Positions 51,516 through 59,308 of a stretch of DNA of 64,000 nucleotides are shown here, one piece after another. The notes beneath the pieces were generated by a model. The model made no database searches. It saw only the letters and a list, made by a program, of their open reading frames with translations, and was not told where the DNA came from. Position 1 is the stretch's first letter. Each line of letters begins with the position of its first letter. The stretch comes from JAEMQF01 sp963775015 (GTDB taxonomy: Bacteria; Pseudomonadota; Gammaproteobacteria; Burkholderiales; Burkholderiaceae_C): positions 62,001-126,000 of the forward strand of contig CAVZHI010000003.1 of assembly GCA_963775015.1 (NCBI GenBank). The letters run 5' to 3'. A program made the position numbers and the translations under genes.

Positions 51516-53699
51516 ATGAATTCGACCCCCTCCGCACCTTCGCAGCGCGCGGCCCCGGCCGTCCCCGAGCACGACGCGCTCGCGCCGGGAACACGCTTCG
51601 GCGAGTTCGAGATCCTGCGCGTGCTGGGCGTCGGCGGCTTTGGCATCGTCTACCTCGCGCTCGACCACTCGCTGCAGCGCCAAGTCGCGCTCAAGGAGTA
51701 CATGCCTGCCGCGCTCGCGGCGCGCGGCGCCGGCCCGCAGATCACCGTGCGCTCGGGCTCGTTCAGCGAAACCTACGCGATCGGGCTGCGCTCCTTCGTC
51801 AACGAGGCACGCCTGCTCGCCAAGTTCGACCACCCGTCGCTCGTCAAGGTCTACCGGTTCTGGGAAGACAACGCGACCGCCTACATGGTGATGCCCTACC
51901 TGCAGGGCCGCACGCTGCGCGAAGTCCGGCGCGACCTTTCGGCGCCGCCCGACGAGGCCTGGCTGCGCGCGCTGATCGAGCCGCTGCTCGGCGCCATCGA
52001 GGTGCTGCACCGCGAAGGCGTGTACCACCGCGACATCGCGCCCGACAACATCCTGCTGCTGCAGGGCAGCCCGCCGGTGCTGCTCGACTTCGGCGCGGCG
52101 CGGCGCGTCATCAGCGACCGCACGCAAACGCTGACCGCGATCCTCAAGCCGAACTACGCGCCGATCGAGCAGTACGCCGACATGACGCTGCTGCGCCAGG
52201 GGCCGTGGACCGACGTCTACGCCGTCGGCGCCGTGCTGCACTTTGCGCTCAAGGGCGTGCCACCGCCGCCGGCAACGTCGCGCGCTCTCGACGACGAGCT
52301 GGTGCCCTTGGCGCAGCGCGACGTCCCCGGCGTGTCGAAACGCTTCCTGCTCGGCGTCGATTGGGCGCTCGCGGTGCGGCCCGCGGAGCGGCCGCAAAGC
52401 ATCGACGCGCTGCGCGCTGCGCTCGACGGACGCACCGAGGTTCCGGCCGCGATCATGCAGCGCGCGGCGCGCAGCACGGCGGTGCCGGATGCGGAATCGG
52501 CCTATGACACGACGCTGATCCTGGGTGGTGCGGCGACGCAGCCGGCGCCGGCAGGCGCACCCTATCAGCAGACGCTGCCGATGCAGCCCACGGTGCCGAT
52601 TCAGCATACCGAGCCGATGCAGCGGACCGAGCCGATGCCGCACGCGGGGTCGATGGCGCGCACTGAGCCGTTGCAGCGGACCGAGCCGATGCCGCACGCG
52701 GGGTCGATGGCGCGCACCGAACCGATGCAGCGCACGGAGCCGATGCAGCGGACAGAGCCGATGCAGCCCACCGAACCGATGGCACGCGACGAGCCGACGC
52801 AGCGCAGGGAAGTGATGCAGCGCACCGCGCCGATGCCGCTGCTGGCGACGCACAGCGCGCCGGCAGCACAGCTGTCCGCGCCGATCGCCACCTTTGCGGC
52901 GACGCGCGAGATGCGCGATCCCATCGAGGAACCCGAAGATGCGGTCGCCGCGCCTGCCGACCACTCGAAGTGGTCACGCCACGCGGGGGTTCTCGCGGCC
53001 GTGGTCTCGACCGTCGTCGTCGCCGCCGCGGTGGGGTGGATCTTTGGCGCGTCGCGCCCTGAGCCGCGCGCCGCTGCCAGCGCGGCGCCGCCTGCCACGC
53101 CGGCCGTCGTTCAACCCAAAGCTGGTGCGGCCGCCGTGAACGCGGCGGCGCAAGGCGCGACGCCCGCCGCGCCACAGGCGCCGACAGCGGTTCCAACGGC
53201 CGCATCGCCGCAGATGCAGAGTGCAGCGCCTGCGCCGAGCGTGGCCGAGCCCGCCCGCGCCATCGTCGTGCCGCCGGCGCCAGCGGTAGCGCCCAAGCCT
53301 GCCGCGCCGCAGCCGCGCCGCACCCCTGCGCCCGAGAAGCCCGTCGCCGCAGGGCAGACGGCGCCGCAAGCGCTTCCTGTCGTGCCGGCGCAGCGCACCG
53401 ATGCAGCGCCGGTCAATCCGCAGCCCAAGGCGCCGGCCGCTGCGCTCGCGGTGAACCCGGCCACTGCGACAGCGGTGCCGACGGTAAACGCGGCGCCTCC
53501 CGCAGCCGCATCGACCGCGCCCGCCGCGGCAGCCCCGGCGCCGCCCGAAGAACCGAAGACGGCGCGCGAGGCCTGCGGCAAACGCGTTCTCGTCGCACTC
53601 TGGCAGTGCATGGAGCGCGAGTGCGAAAAGGCGCGCTACCGCGAGCACCCGCAGTGCGTCGAGGCGCTGAACACGAAGCGGGCGCGCGAACGCGGTTAG
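51516..53699 (+). CDS. Membrane-anchored Ser/Thr protein kinase with TEPM hexapeptide array
   Basis: From the ATG at 51516 the protein is 727 residues. The kinase domain is at about 27-310: glycine loop LGVGGFGIVYLA, catalytic Lys in VALKEYMP, catalytic loop YHRDIAPDNILL, and DFG in LLDFGAARR. HRDIAPDN in place of HRDLKPEN marks a proteobacterial subfamily. Residues about 352-441 are 15 hexapeptides related to RTEPMQ. A single membrane helix follows at about 489-513 (VLAAVVSTVVVAAAVGWIFG), then about 170 residues rich in Ala, Pro and Val and a Cys-containing tail (CGKRVLVALWQCMERECEKA). The kinase would be cytoplasmic and the tail periplasmic. No strong ribosome site is visible. Confidence 0.88.
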   Translation: MNSTPSAPSQRAAPAVPEHDALAPGTRFGEFEILRVLGVGGFGIVYLALDHSLQRQVALKEYMPAALAARGAGPQITVRSGSFSETYAIGLRSFVNEARLLAKFDHPSLVKVYRFWEDNATAYMVMPYLQGRTLREVRRDLSAPPDEAWLRALIEPLLGAIEVLHREGVYHRDIAPDNILLLQGSPPVLLDFGAARRVISDRTQTLTAILKPNYAPIEQYADMTLLRQGPWTDVYAVGAVLHFALKGVPPPPATSRALDDELVPLAQRDVPGVSKRFLLGVDWALAVRPAERPQSIDALRAALDGRTEVPAAIMQRAARSTAVPDAESAYDTTLILGGAATQPAPAGAPYQQTLPMQPTVPIQHTEPMQRTEPMPHAGSMARTEPLQRTEPMPHAGSMARTEPMQRTEPMQRTEPMQPTEPMARDEPTQRREVMQRTAPMPLLATHSAPAAQLSAPIATFAATREMRDPIEEPEDAVAAPADHSKWSRHAGVLAAVVSTVVVAAAVGWIFGASRPEPRAAASAAPPATPAVVQPKAGAAAVNAAAQGATPAAPQAPTAVPTAASPQMQSAAPAPSVAEPARAIVVPPAPAVAPKPAAPQPRRTPAPEKPVAAGQTAPQALPVVPAQRTDAAPVNPQPKAPAAALAVNPATATAVPTVNAAPPAAASTAPAAAAPAPPEEPKTAREACGKRVLVALWQCMERECEKARYREHPQCVEALNTKRARERG
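52569..52838 (+). repeat. Fifteen 18-nt tandem repeats encoding a TEPM hexapeptide array
   Basis: The array encodes fifteen hexapeptides in register, consensus RTEPMQ, with variants such as PTVPIQ, HTEPMQ, HAGSMA and RDEPTQ. A higher-order 54-nt unit (RTEPMP, HAGSMA, then RTEPLQ or RTEPMQ) occurs twice at 52623-52676 and 52677-52730, so the array grew by duplication. It lies between the kinase domain and the membrane helix. Confidence 0.9.
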
Positions 53700-53861
53700 C
53701 CGCTGCAGCCACCGCGAGCCCGAGGTTGCGTGGCGCGGACCCGCGCCGCCGCGCTACAGTGGGCGCCTTGCGGCCGCTTTGGGCCTTCAGGATTCGGCAG
53801 ACCGGGTCCGCCCGCGAAGAGGGTCAGCGCCAACCGCGGCATTCCCCGTGAGGACTCACCC

Positions 53862-54746
53862 ATGATCGACTTGCTGGACATTCGTTACGTGCGCCTGGGC
53901 ACGCGCGACATTGGCGCGGCAGACCGGTTTGCGCGCGACGTGGTCGGCCTGCAAGGGGTGCGCGAGGAGCAGGGCGCGCGCTACTACCGCAGCGATTCGC
54001 GCGATCACACGCTCGTCTACTTCGATGGCGACCCCGCCGATCACACGGTGGGCTTCGAGTTGCGCAACGCCGACGCGCTGGACGCCGCCGCGGCCCAGCT
54101 CAGCGACGCCGGGATCGCGGTGCGCCAAGGCAGCGCCGCGCAGTGCGAACAGCGCCGCGTCGGCGGATTCGTCAATTTTCGCGACTTGAGCGGCAACAGC
54201 ATCGATCTGGTGGTTCGGCCGCACGCGAGCGGAACACGCTACTTTGCGTCGCGCGACGCCGGGATCACGGGCTTCAGCCACATCGGCCTGTGCAGCACCG
54301 ACGCGCCGCGCGACGAACGTTTCTGGACCCAAACTCTCAGCGCGCGCGTCAGCGACCGCATCGGCGACGCGGCGCTGCTGCGCATCGACGAGATCCATCA
54401 CAAGATTGCCCTCTTCCCGACGACGCGCAGCGGCGTGCAGCATGTGAACCACCAGGTCGCGAGCGTCGACGACGTGATGCGCGCCTGGTACCAGCTGCAA
54501 CGCATGGGCGTGCGGGTTGTTTTCGGCCCGGGCCGGCACCCCACGTCGGGGGCGATCTTTCTCTACTTCGAAGGGCCGGACGGCATGGTGTTCGAGTATT
54601 CGACGGGCGTGCGCTCGATCCCCCCGGAACAGGAAGCCGCGCACCAGCCGCGCCAGTTTCCGCGCGCCAACGAGTCGTTCTGCATGTGGGGCTCGGTGCC
54701 CGAACTCGCCGATTTCCAGCGCTACAGTGCGCCCGCGACCGTTTGA
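53862..54746 (+). CDS. VOC-family extradiol dioxygenase-like protein
   Basis: The 294-residue protein contains two glyoxalase/VOC modules. The first starts LDIRYVRLGTRDIGAADRFA. The second carries a likely metal triad of type I extradiol dioxygenases: His in GFSHIGLCST, His in HVNHQVASVDD and Glu in GMVFEYSTG. It probably cleaves a catechol-type ring, but the substrate is unknown. The ATG at 53862 follows a GTGAGGACTCACC site. 3-hydroxyanthranilate dioxygenase follows 49 nt downstream on the same strand. Confidence 0.82.
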   Translation: MIDLLDIRYVRLGTRDIGAADRFARDVVGLQGVREEQGARYYRSDSRDHTLVYFDGDPADHTVGFELRNADALDAAAAQLSDAGIAVRQGSAAQCEQRRVGGFVNFRDLSGNSIDLVVRPHASGTRYFASRDAGITGFSHIGLCSTDAPRDERFWTQTLSARVSDRIGDAALLRIDEIHHKIALFPTTRSGVQHVNHQVASVDDVMRAWYQLQRMGVRVVFGPGRHPTSGAIFLYFEGPDGMVFEYSTGVRSIPPEQEAAHQPRQFPRANESFCMWGSVPELADFQRYSAPATV

Positions 54747-54795
54747 TACGTCCCCACGTTCGTTTCCCACTGAACCGGCATCGGAAAGCCTGCGC

Positions 54796-55380
54796 ATGTC
54801 CACCCTGGCCTACGGCAAACCCTTCAACTTCCAGCGCTGGATCGCCAAGCACGCTCACTTGCTCGAGCCGCCGGTGGGCAATGTGCAGGTCTGGAAAGAC
54901 GCCGACTTCATCGTCACCGTCGTCGGCGGGCCGAACGCGCGCAGCGATTTTCACGACGATCCGCTCGAAGAGTTCTTCCACCAGCTCGTCGGCGACGCGT
55001 ACCTGCTGATCAACGACCGCGGCCGCTATGAACGCATCGAGCTGCGCGAAGGCGACATCTTCCTCCTGCCGCCGCATGTGCTGCACTCGCCGCAGCGGCC
55101 GATGCGCGACAGCCGCGGCCTGGTGATCGAGCGGCGCCGCCCGCCCGGGCTGCTCGACGCGTTCCAATGGCACTGCGCGCATTGCGGCGAGAGGGTCACG
55201 CGCATGGAACTGCAGCTCGCCGACATCGTCGCCGACCTGCCGGCGACTTACCGGCGTTTCTACGCGTCGCCCGACGAGGCGCGCACGTGCAAGAAGTGCG
55301 GCAGCCTGCACCCGGGGCGCGACCATGAGGCGTGGCACCGCATGCTCGTCGCGTCGGGGCGCTTGCCGCTTGCGGGTTGA
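54796..55380 (+). CDS. nbaC: 3-hydroxyanthranilate 3,4-dioxygenase
   Basis: The 194-residue cupin opens the ring of 3-hydroxyanthranilate, in tryptophan or 2-nitrobenzoate breakdown. The iron ligands fit SDFHDDPLEEFFHQ (His and Glu) and LLPPHVLHSPQRP (His). The C-terminal rubredoxin-like iron site of the bacterial enzyme is present as CAHCGE and CKKCGS. The ATG at 54796 matches the family start (MSTLAYGKPFNFQRWI). Other kynurenine-pathway genes are not in the window. Confidence 0.94.
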   Translation: MSTLAYGKPFNFQRWIAKHAHLLEPPVGNVQVWKDADFIVTVVGGPNARSDFHDDPLEEFFHQLVGDAYLLINDRGRYERIELREGDIFLLPPHVLHSPQRPMRDSRGLVIERRRPPGLLDAFQWHCAHCGERVTRMELQLADIVADLPATYRRFYASPDEARTCKKCGSLHPGRDHEAWHRMLVASGRLPLAG

Positions 55381-55402
55381 AGCCCTGGGTTGAACCTCAG
55401 AA

Positions 55403-56830
55403 TCAGGGCGCGCTGATGCGCGAGATCGCGCTGCGCGTCAGCACGTAGAGCGCGCCGTCGGCGCCAACCCGAACGTCCACCGGGCTGCCCGAGACACGCG
55501 CAAAGCTGTACGCGGCGTTGCCGTTCGCCAGGTCGATGACGCCGATCGACTGGCTGCCCAGATCGGCGAAAAAATAGTTGCCGCGCAACTCGGCGGGGAA
55601 GGGTCCGGCGCTCGGATAGAAGGCGCCGCCGGCGATCGCGATTCCGGTGAAAAAACCGCCCGGCCCGTTGCCCGGTGGCGCGGTGGCCGTGTGCTTGTAG
55701 GCGAACAGCGGCGGAATCACTCCGGCAGCGGTGATCGGGCCTTCGCTCGCCGGCCAGCCGTAGTTGGCGCCGGATGCTCCGAGGTTGATTTCTTCCCACG
55801 TGCCTTCGCCAACGTCGTTGATGTGGATGCGCCCGGTGCTCTGTTGCACCGCAAAGGTGAACGGATTGCGCAGGCCGGACGCCCAGATGTAGCGCGCCAG
55901 GCCACTGCGAGTCACGAACGGGTTGTCGGAGGGAACCGATCCATCGTCGTTCAGGCGCAGCAGTTTCCCGAGTGGGGTGTTCGGGTCCTGGGCGTTGGCG
56001 CTGAACGCGTTGTCGCCGACGCCGACGTACAGTTTTCCGTCGGCGCCGAAGTGGATGGCGCCGCCGTTGTGATTGGTCGCACCCAGGGCAGGCAAGTCGA
56101 GCAGCGGCACTTCGCTGCCGACGGAGGCGATGTCCAGGTTCGACGGATTCGCCGTGAGTCGGCTGACGCGGTTGTGCACCGGCGCAGTACCCGTCGTGTA
56201 GTGAACGTAGACGAAGCCATTGCTGCTGAAGTTCGGGTGCAAGGCGATACCGATCAGGCCACGCTCGCCCGAGGCGTCGACCGTCAATTGCACGAACGGG
56301 GTGGCGAGAAGCACACCCGCCTTCATGATCCGCACCGCGCCGCCTTGTTCGGCGATGAACCAACGGCCGTCAGGCGCCTGCGTCATCGCCGTGGCGTTCG
56401 TCAGTCCGGTGAGCCACGCATCGTTTTTCGTGAATCCCTGCGCCACCGCGAGCGCGCCGCCAAAGCGCACCGTCGCGCTCGACCACGCCGAGGCGTTGCC
56501 CGCTGCGTCGCGCGCGCGCACCCGCACCACATGCTGGCCGGCGGCGTAGGTGCCGGTCGAAACACTCGCCGCATAGGTCGGACCGGTGGGCGTGTTCGCG
56601 ACGAGCCGGCCGTCGACTTCGTATTCGACGGTGGCCACGCCGATGTTGTCGCTCGCTGTCGCGCTGAGGGAGAGCGGCCCGGTCAGGTTGTCGGCGAAGT
56701 TGGGCGGTGACGTCAGGGTGATGTTCGGCGCCGCTGTGTCGGCGCCGCCACTCCCGCCGCCACCACAAGCACCGAGGAGCGCGACGCCGAGCGCGCAGTG
56801 CAAGGCCAGGGCGAAGCGTGGTTTGCTCAT
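55403..56830 (-). CDS. Secreted PQQ-type sugar dehydrogenase-like lipoprotein with Ig-like domain
   Basis: The 475-residue protein has a lipoprotein signal ending LLGACGGGGSGG. An Ig-like domain follows at about residues 35-125 (ITLTSPPNFADNL, ASDNIGVATVEYEVDG, RVRARDAAGNASAW). The rest is a six-bladed glucose/sorbosone dehydrogenase propeller (RWFIAEQGGAVRIMKAG, GLIGIALHPNFSSNGFVYVH, NHNGGAIHFGADGKLYVGVG, ASGLRNPFTFAV). It probably oxidises sugars or aldehydes with PQQ in the periplasm. GGAGAAACG precedes the ATG at 56830. It converges with the dioxygenase gene. Confidence 0.88.
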   Translation of the reverse strand: MSKPRFALALHCALGVALLGACGGGGSGGADTAAPNITLTSPPNFADNLTGPLSLSATASDNIGVATVEYEVDGRLVANTPTGPTYAASVSTGTYAAGQHVVRVRARDAAGNASAWSSATVRFGGALAVAQGFTKNDAWLTGLTNATAMTQAPDGRWFIAEQGGAVRIMKAGVLLATPFVQLTVDASGERGLIGIALHPNFSSNGFVYVHYTTGTAPVHNRVSRLTANPSNLDIASVGSEVPLLDLPALGATNHNGGAIHFGADGKLYVGVGDNAFSANAQDPNTPLGKLLRLNDDGSVPSDNPFVTRSGLARYIWASGLRNPFTFAVQQSTGRIHINDVGEGTWEEINLGASGANYGWPASEGPITAAGVIPPLFAYKHTATAPPGNGPGGFFTGIAIAGGAFYPSAGPFPAELRGNYFFADLGSQSIGVIDLANGNAAYSFARVSGSPVDVRVGADGALYVLTRSAISRISAP

Positions 56831-56965
56831 CGTTTCTCCGGTTCGAGTCGGGCGCAGTGCTGACCCACAATCGACTACGTTCGTTCATCGTACCGCTGCG
56901 CCGCAGGCCGTGGTTTCATTGCGTAAGAACCGGCCCTCGAACAGTTGATACCTCCAGGAGACCTC

Positions 56966-58693
56966 GTGTCCGATCTCAATCCCGCTGCACCGCACTTCAA
57001 GATCTGGCCGAAACGACTGCCGCGCGAGCTCGTCGTTCCGCAAACCTCGCTCTGGTTCAATCTTGAAGTCTCGGCGCAGCGCTACCCCGACAAAGCCGCC
57101 TACCGCTTCTTCGGTCGCGCCTTGAGCTTCGCCCAATTGCATGACGAGGCGACCGCGCTCGCCGGCTGGCTGCAAAGCGTGGGCGTCGGCGCGGGGGACC
57201 GCGTTGCGATCTTCATGCAGAACTGCCCGCAGTTCTCGGTCGCGTGTTACGCCGTCTGGCGCGCCAACGCTGTGGTCGTGCCGGTGAACCCGATGAACCG
57301 CGCCGAGGAGTTCAAGCACTACCTCGTCGACCCGGAAACGCGCGTCGTGATCTGCAGCGCCGACCTCGCTCCCATCGTGCACGCAGCGAATCACGCCTTG
57401 CCCGAAGCGCACCGCGTGCGCCAGGTGCTTGTCGCGCGCTACAGCGACGCGCTGCCAGACGCCGGCCCGGACGCGCAGCTCGCGCCGTCGGCGGCGCTGG
57501 ACGAGTGGCTGCGCAGCGCGCCGCCGCTGCCCGTCGACGCCCACGCGCACTCCACACCCTGGCGCGACGCGCTCGCGCTGCGCCTGGCCCCGGGGCCGCA
57601 CACCGCGCAACCCGACGATCTGGCGATGCTGCCCTACACTTCCGGAACAACGGGCCTGCCCAAGGGTTGCATGCACACGCACGCGACGCTCATGCCCAAC
57701 GCGGTCGGCGGGCAATGGGGCCACGCCGGGCCCGAGACGGTGAGCCTCGGCGTCGTGCCGATGTTCCACATCACCGGCATGATGTATTCGGTGCTCGGCA
57801 ACATTTTCGTGGGCAGCACCTGCGTGATCATGCCGCGCTGGGACCGCGAGCTCGCCGGGCGCTTGATCTCGCTGTGCCAGGTGACGCACTTCACGTGCAT
57901 CCCGACGATGCTGATCGACTTGTTCGCGAGCCCGAACTACCGCAGCTTCGACCTGTCGAGCCTGCGCTACCTGAGCGGCGGCGGCGCGGCGATGCCGCAA
58001 GCCGTGGCGCAACGCCTGCAAGACGAATTCGGCCTGACTTTCGCTGAAGGTTATGGGCTCACCGAAACCGCAGCGCCGAGCCACGCCAATCCGCCCGAGC
58101 GCGCGAAGCTGCAGTGCCTCGGAATTCCGATCTTCGGCGTCGACTCGCGCATCGTCGACCCGACGACGCTCGCGCCCATGCCGATCGGCGAGACGGGCGA
58201 AATCGTGACCCACGGGCCGATGGTGTTCAAGGGCTATTGGCGCCATGAACAGGCGAGCGCCGCGGCATTCATTCAGATCGACGGCAAACGCTTCTTTCGC
58301 ACCGGTGACCTCGGGCGCATCGACGACGAGGGCTATTTCTTCATCACCGATCGGCTGAAGCGCATGATCAACGCGAGCGGCTTCAAGGTCTGGCCCGCCG
58401 AGGTCGAAGCGCTGCTGTACCGGCACCCGGCGGTGCAGGAGGCGTGTGTCATCGGCGCACGCGATGCGTATCGCGGCGAGACCGTGAAGGCAGTGATCGT
58501 GTTGCGCGAGCACGCCAAGGGTCAGGTTGCGGCGCAGGACATCATCGACTGGTCGCGCGAGAACATGGCGGCGTACAAGGCGCCACGCGTGGTCGAATTC
58601 ATCGACGCGTTGCCCAAATCGGGGGCGGGAAAAGTGATGTGGCGTCTGCTCCAGGATCGCGAGCGCGGCGAACCTGTTTCAAGGGGAAATTGA
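56966..58693 (+). CDS. AMP-dependent acyl-CoA synthetase (fatty-acid-CoA ligase type)
   Basis: The 575-residue enzyme activates a carboxylic acid with ATP and CoA. Motifs are MLPYTSGTTGLPKGCMHTHA, GYGLTETAAPSH, GYWRHEQASAAAF, FFRTGDLGRIDDEGYFFITD, RLKRMINASGFKVWPAEVEA and the catalytic Lys in PKSGAGKVMWRLLQ. The GTG at 56966 (VSDLNPAAPHF) follows CCAGGAG at good spacing and is preferred to a TTG 21 nt upstream. It is intact, unlike the ligase at 18037-19660. The substrate is unknown, probably a medium or long chain acid. Confidence 0.9.
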   Translation: MSDLNPAAPHFKIWPKRLPRELVVPQTSLWFNLEVSAQRYPDKAAYRFFGRALSFAQLHDEATALAGWLQSVGVGAGDRVAIFMQNCPQFSVACYAVWRANAVVVPVNPMNRAEEFKHYLVDPETRVVICSADLAPIVHAANHALPEAHRVRQVLVARYSDALPDAGPDAQLAPSAALDEWLRSAPPLPVDAHAHSTPWRDALALRLAPGPHTAQPDDLAMLPYTSGTTGLPKGCMHTHATLMPNAVGGQWGHAGPETVSLGVVPMFHITGMMYSVLGNIFVGSTCVIMPRWDRELAGRLISLCQVTHFTCIPTMLIDLFASPNYRSFDLSSLRYLSGGGAAMPQAVAQRLQDEFGLTFAEGYGLTETAAPSHANPPERAKLQCLGIPIFGVDSRIVDPTTLAPMPIGETGEIVTHGPMVFKGYWRHEQASAAAFIQIDGKRFFRTGDLGRIDDEGYFFITDRLKRMINASGFKVWPAEVEALLYRHPAVQEACVIGARDAYRGETVKAVIVLREHAKGQVAAQDIIDWSRENMAAYKAPRVVEFIDALPKSGAGKVMWRLLQDRERGEPVSRGN

Positions 58694-58825
58694 GGCTTCG
58701 CGGATGCGTTTGCGCAAGTGTGCGAAATCTACGTTTTCACTCGTTGCCGCGGCGCGGCTGGAGTTGGGTTGTGGCTGAGAATCGATTGCGCCCTCACGTG
58801 ATTCGGCATTGCGCCTCGCGTCCCG

Positions 58826-59308
58826 ATGAAACGGGTGAATTTGCAACGCCCTCCCGAACCCATGCACACACCGTCTTTGCAGGCCTCTCAAGGATCCGCC
58901 AGCGTCACGCAACACGACGCAGGCGCGCCCCCGGCCGCGCGTGACGCCGCCGGCACACTCGACGCGAACGCCCTGGCGGGACTTCGCGACCTCGATCCCC
59001 AGGGCCGCAACGGCCTGCTCGAACGCGTCGTGAAGGCGTTTCAGGATTCGCTGGCGCGACTCGCACCGCAACTGCGAGAGGCGATGGCGGCGGGCGAGAT
59101 CAAGGGCATTCGGCATGTCGCGCACACGCTCAAGTCTTCGTCAGCGAGCATCGGCGCGCTGCGCCTGTCGGCCCTGTGTGCCGAGCTCGAAGCCGCGGTG
59201 CGCAGCAGCGCGCTCGAAGGCCTGCAAGCGCGCGTCGACGAGGTCTGCGCAGAAATCGAAAACGTCAAACCGGCCCTCGACCAGTTGACGCCGCTGTTGC
59301 CCCGATGA
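58826..59308 (+). CDS. Hpt-domain phosphotransfer protein
   Basis: The 160-residue protein has an unstructured N-terminal third and a C-terminal Hpt four-helix domain with the phospho-accepting His in HVAHTLKSSSASIGALRLS. The stop overlaps the start of the REC-GGDEF-EAL gene by 4 nt, so the two are coupled. It probably relays phosphate from a hybrid kinase, such as the product of 48794-50392, to that regulator. An ATG at 58862 is an alternative start. Confidence 0.85.
   Translation: MKRVNLQRPPEPMHTPSLQASQGSASVTQHDAGAPPAARDAAGTLDANALAGLRDLDPQGRNGLLERVVKAFQDSLARLAPQLREAMAAGEIKGIRHVAHTLKSSSASIGALRLSALCAELEAAVRSSALEGLQARVDEVCAEIENVKPALDQLTPLLPR

Noticed and set aside
55382..55409. Short stem (GCCCTG with CAGGGC) between the convergent dioxygenase and sugar-dehydrogenase genes
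   Set aside because: The stem is six base pairs with a 16-nt loop and no T-run, too weak to call a terminator.
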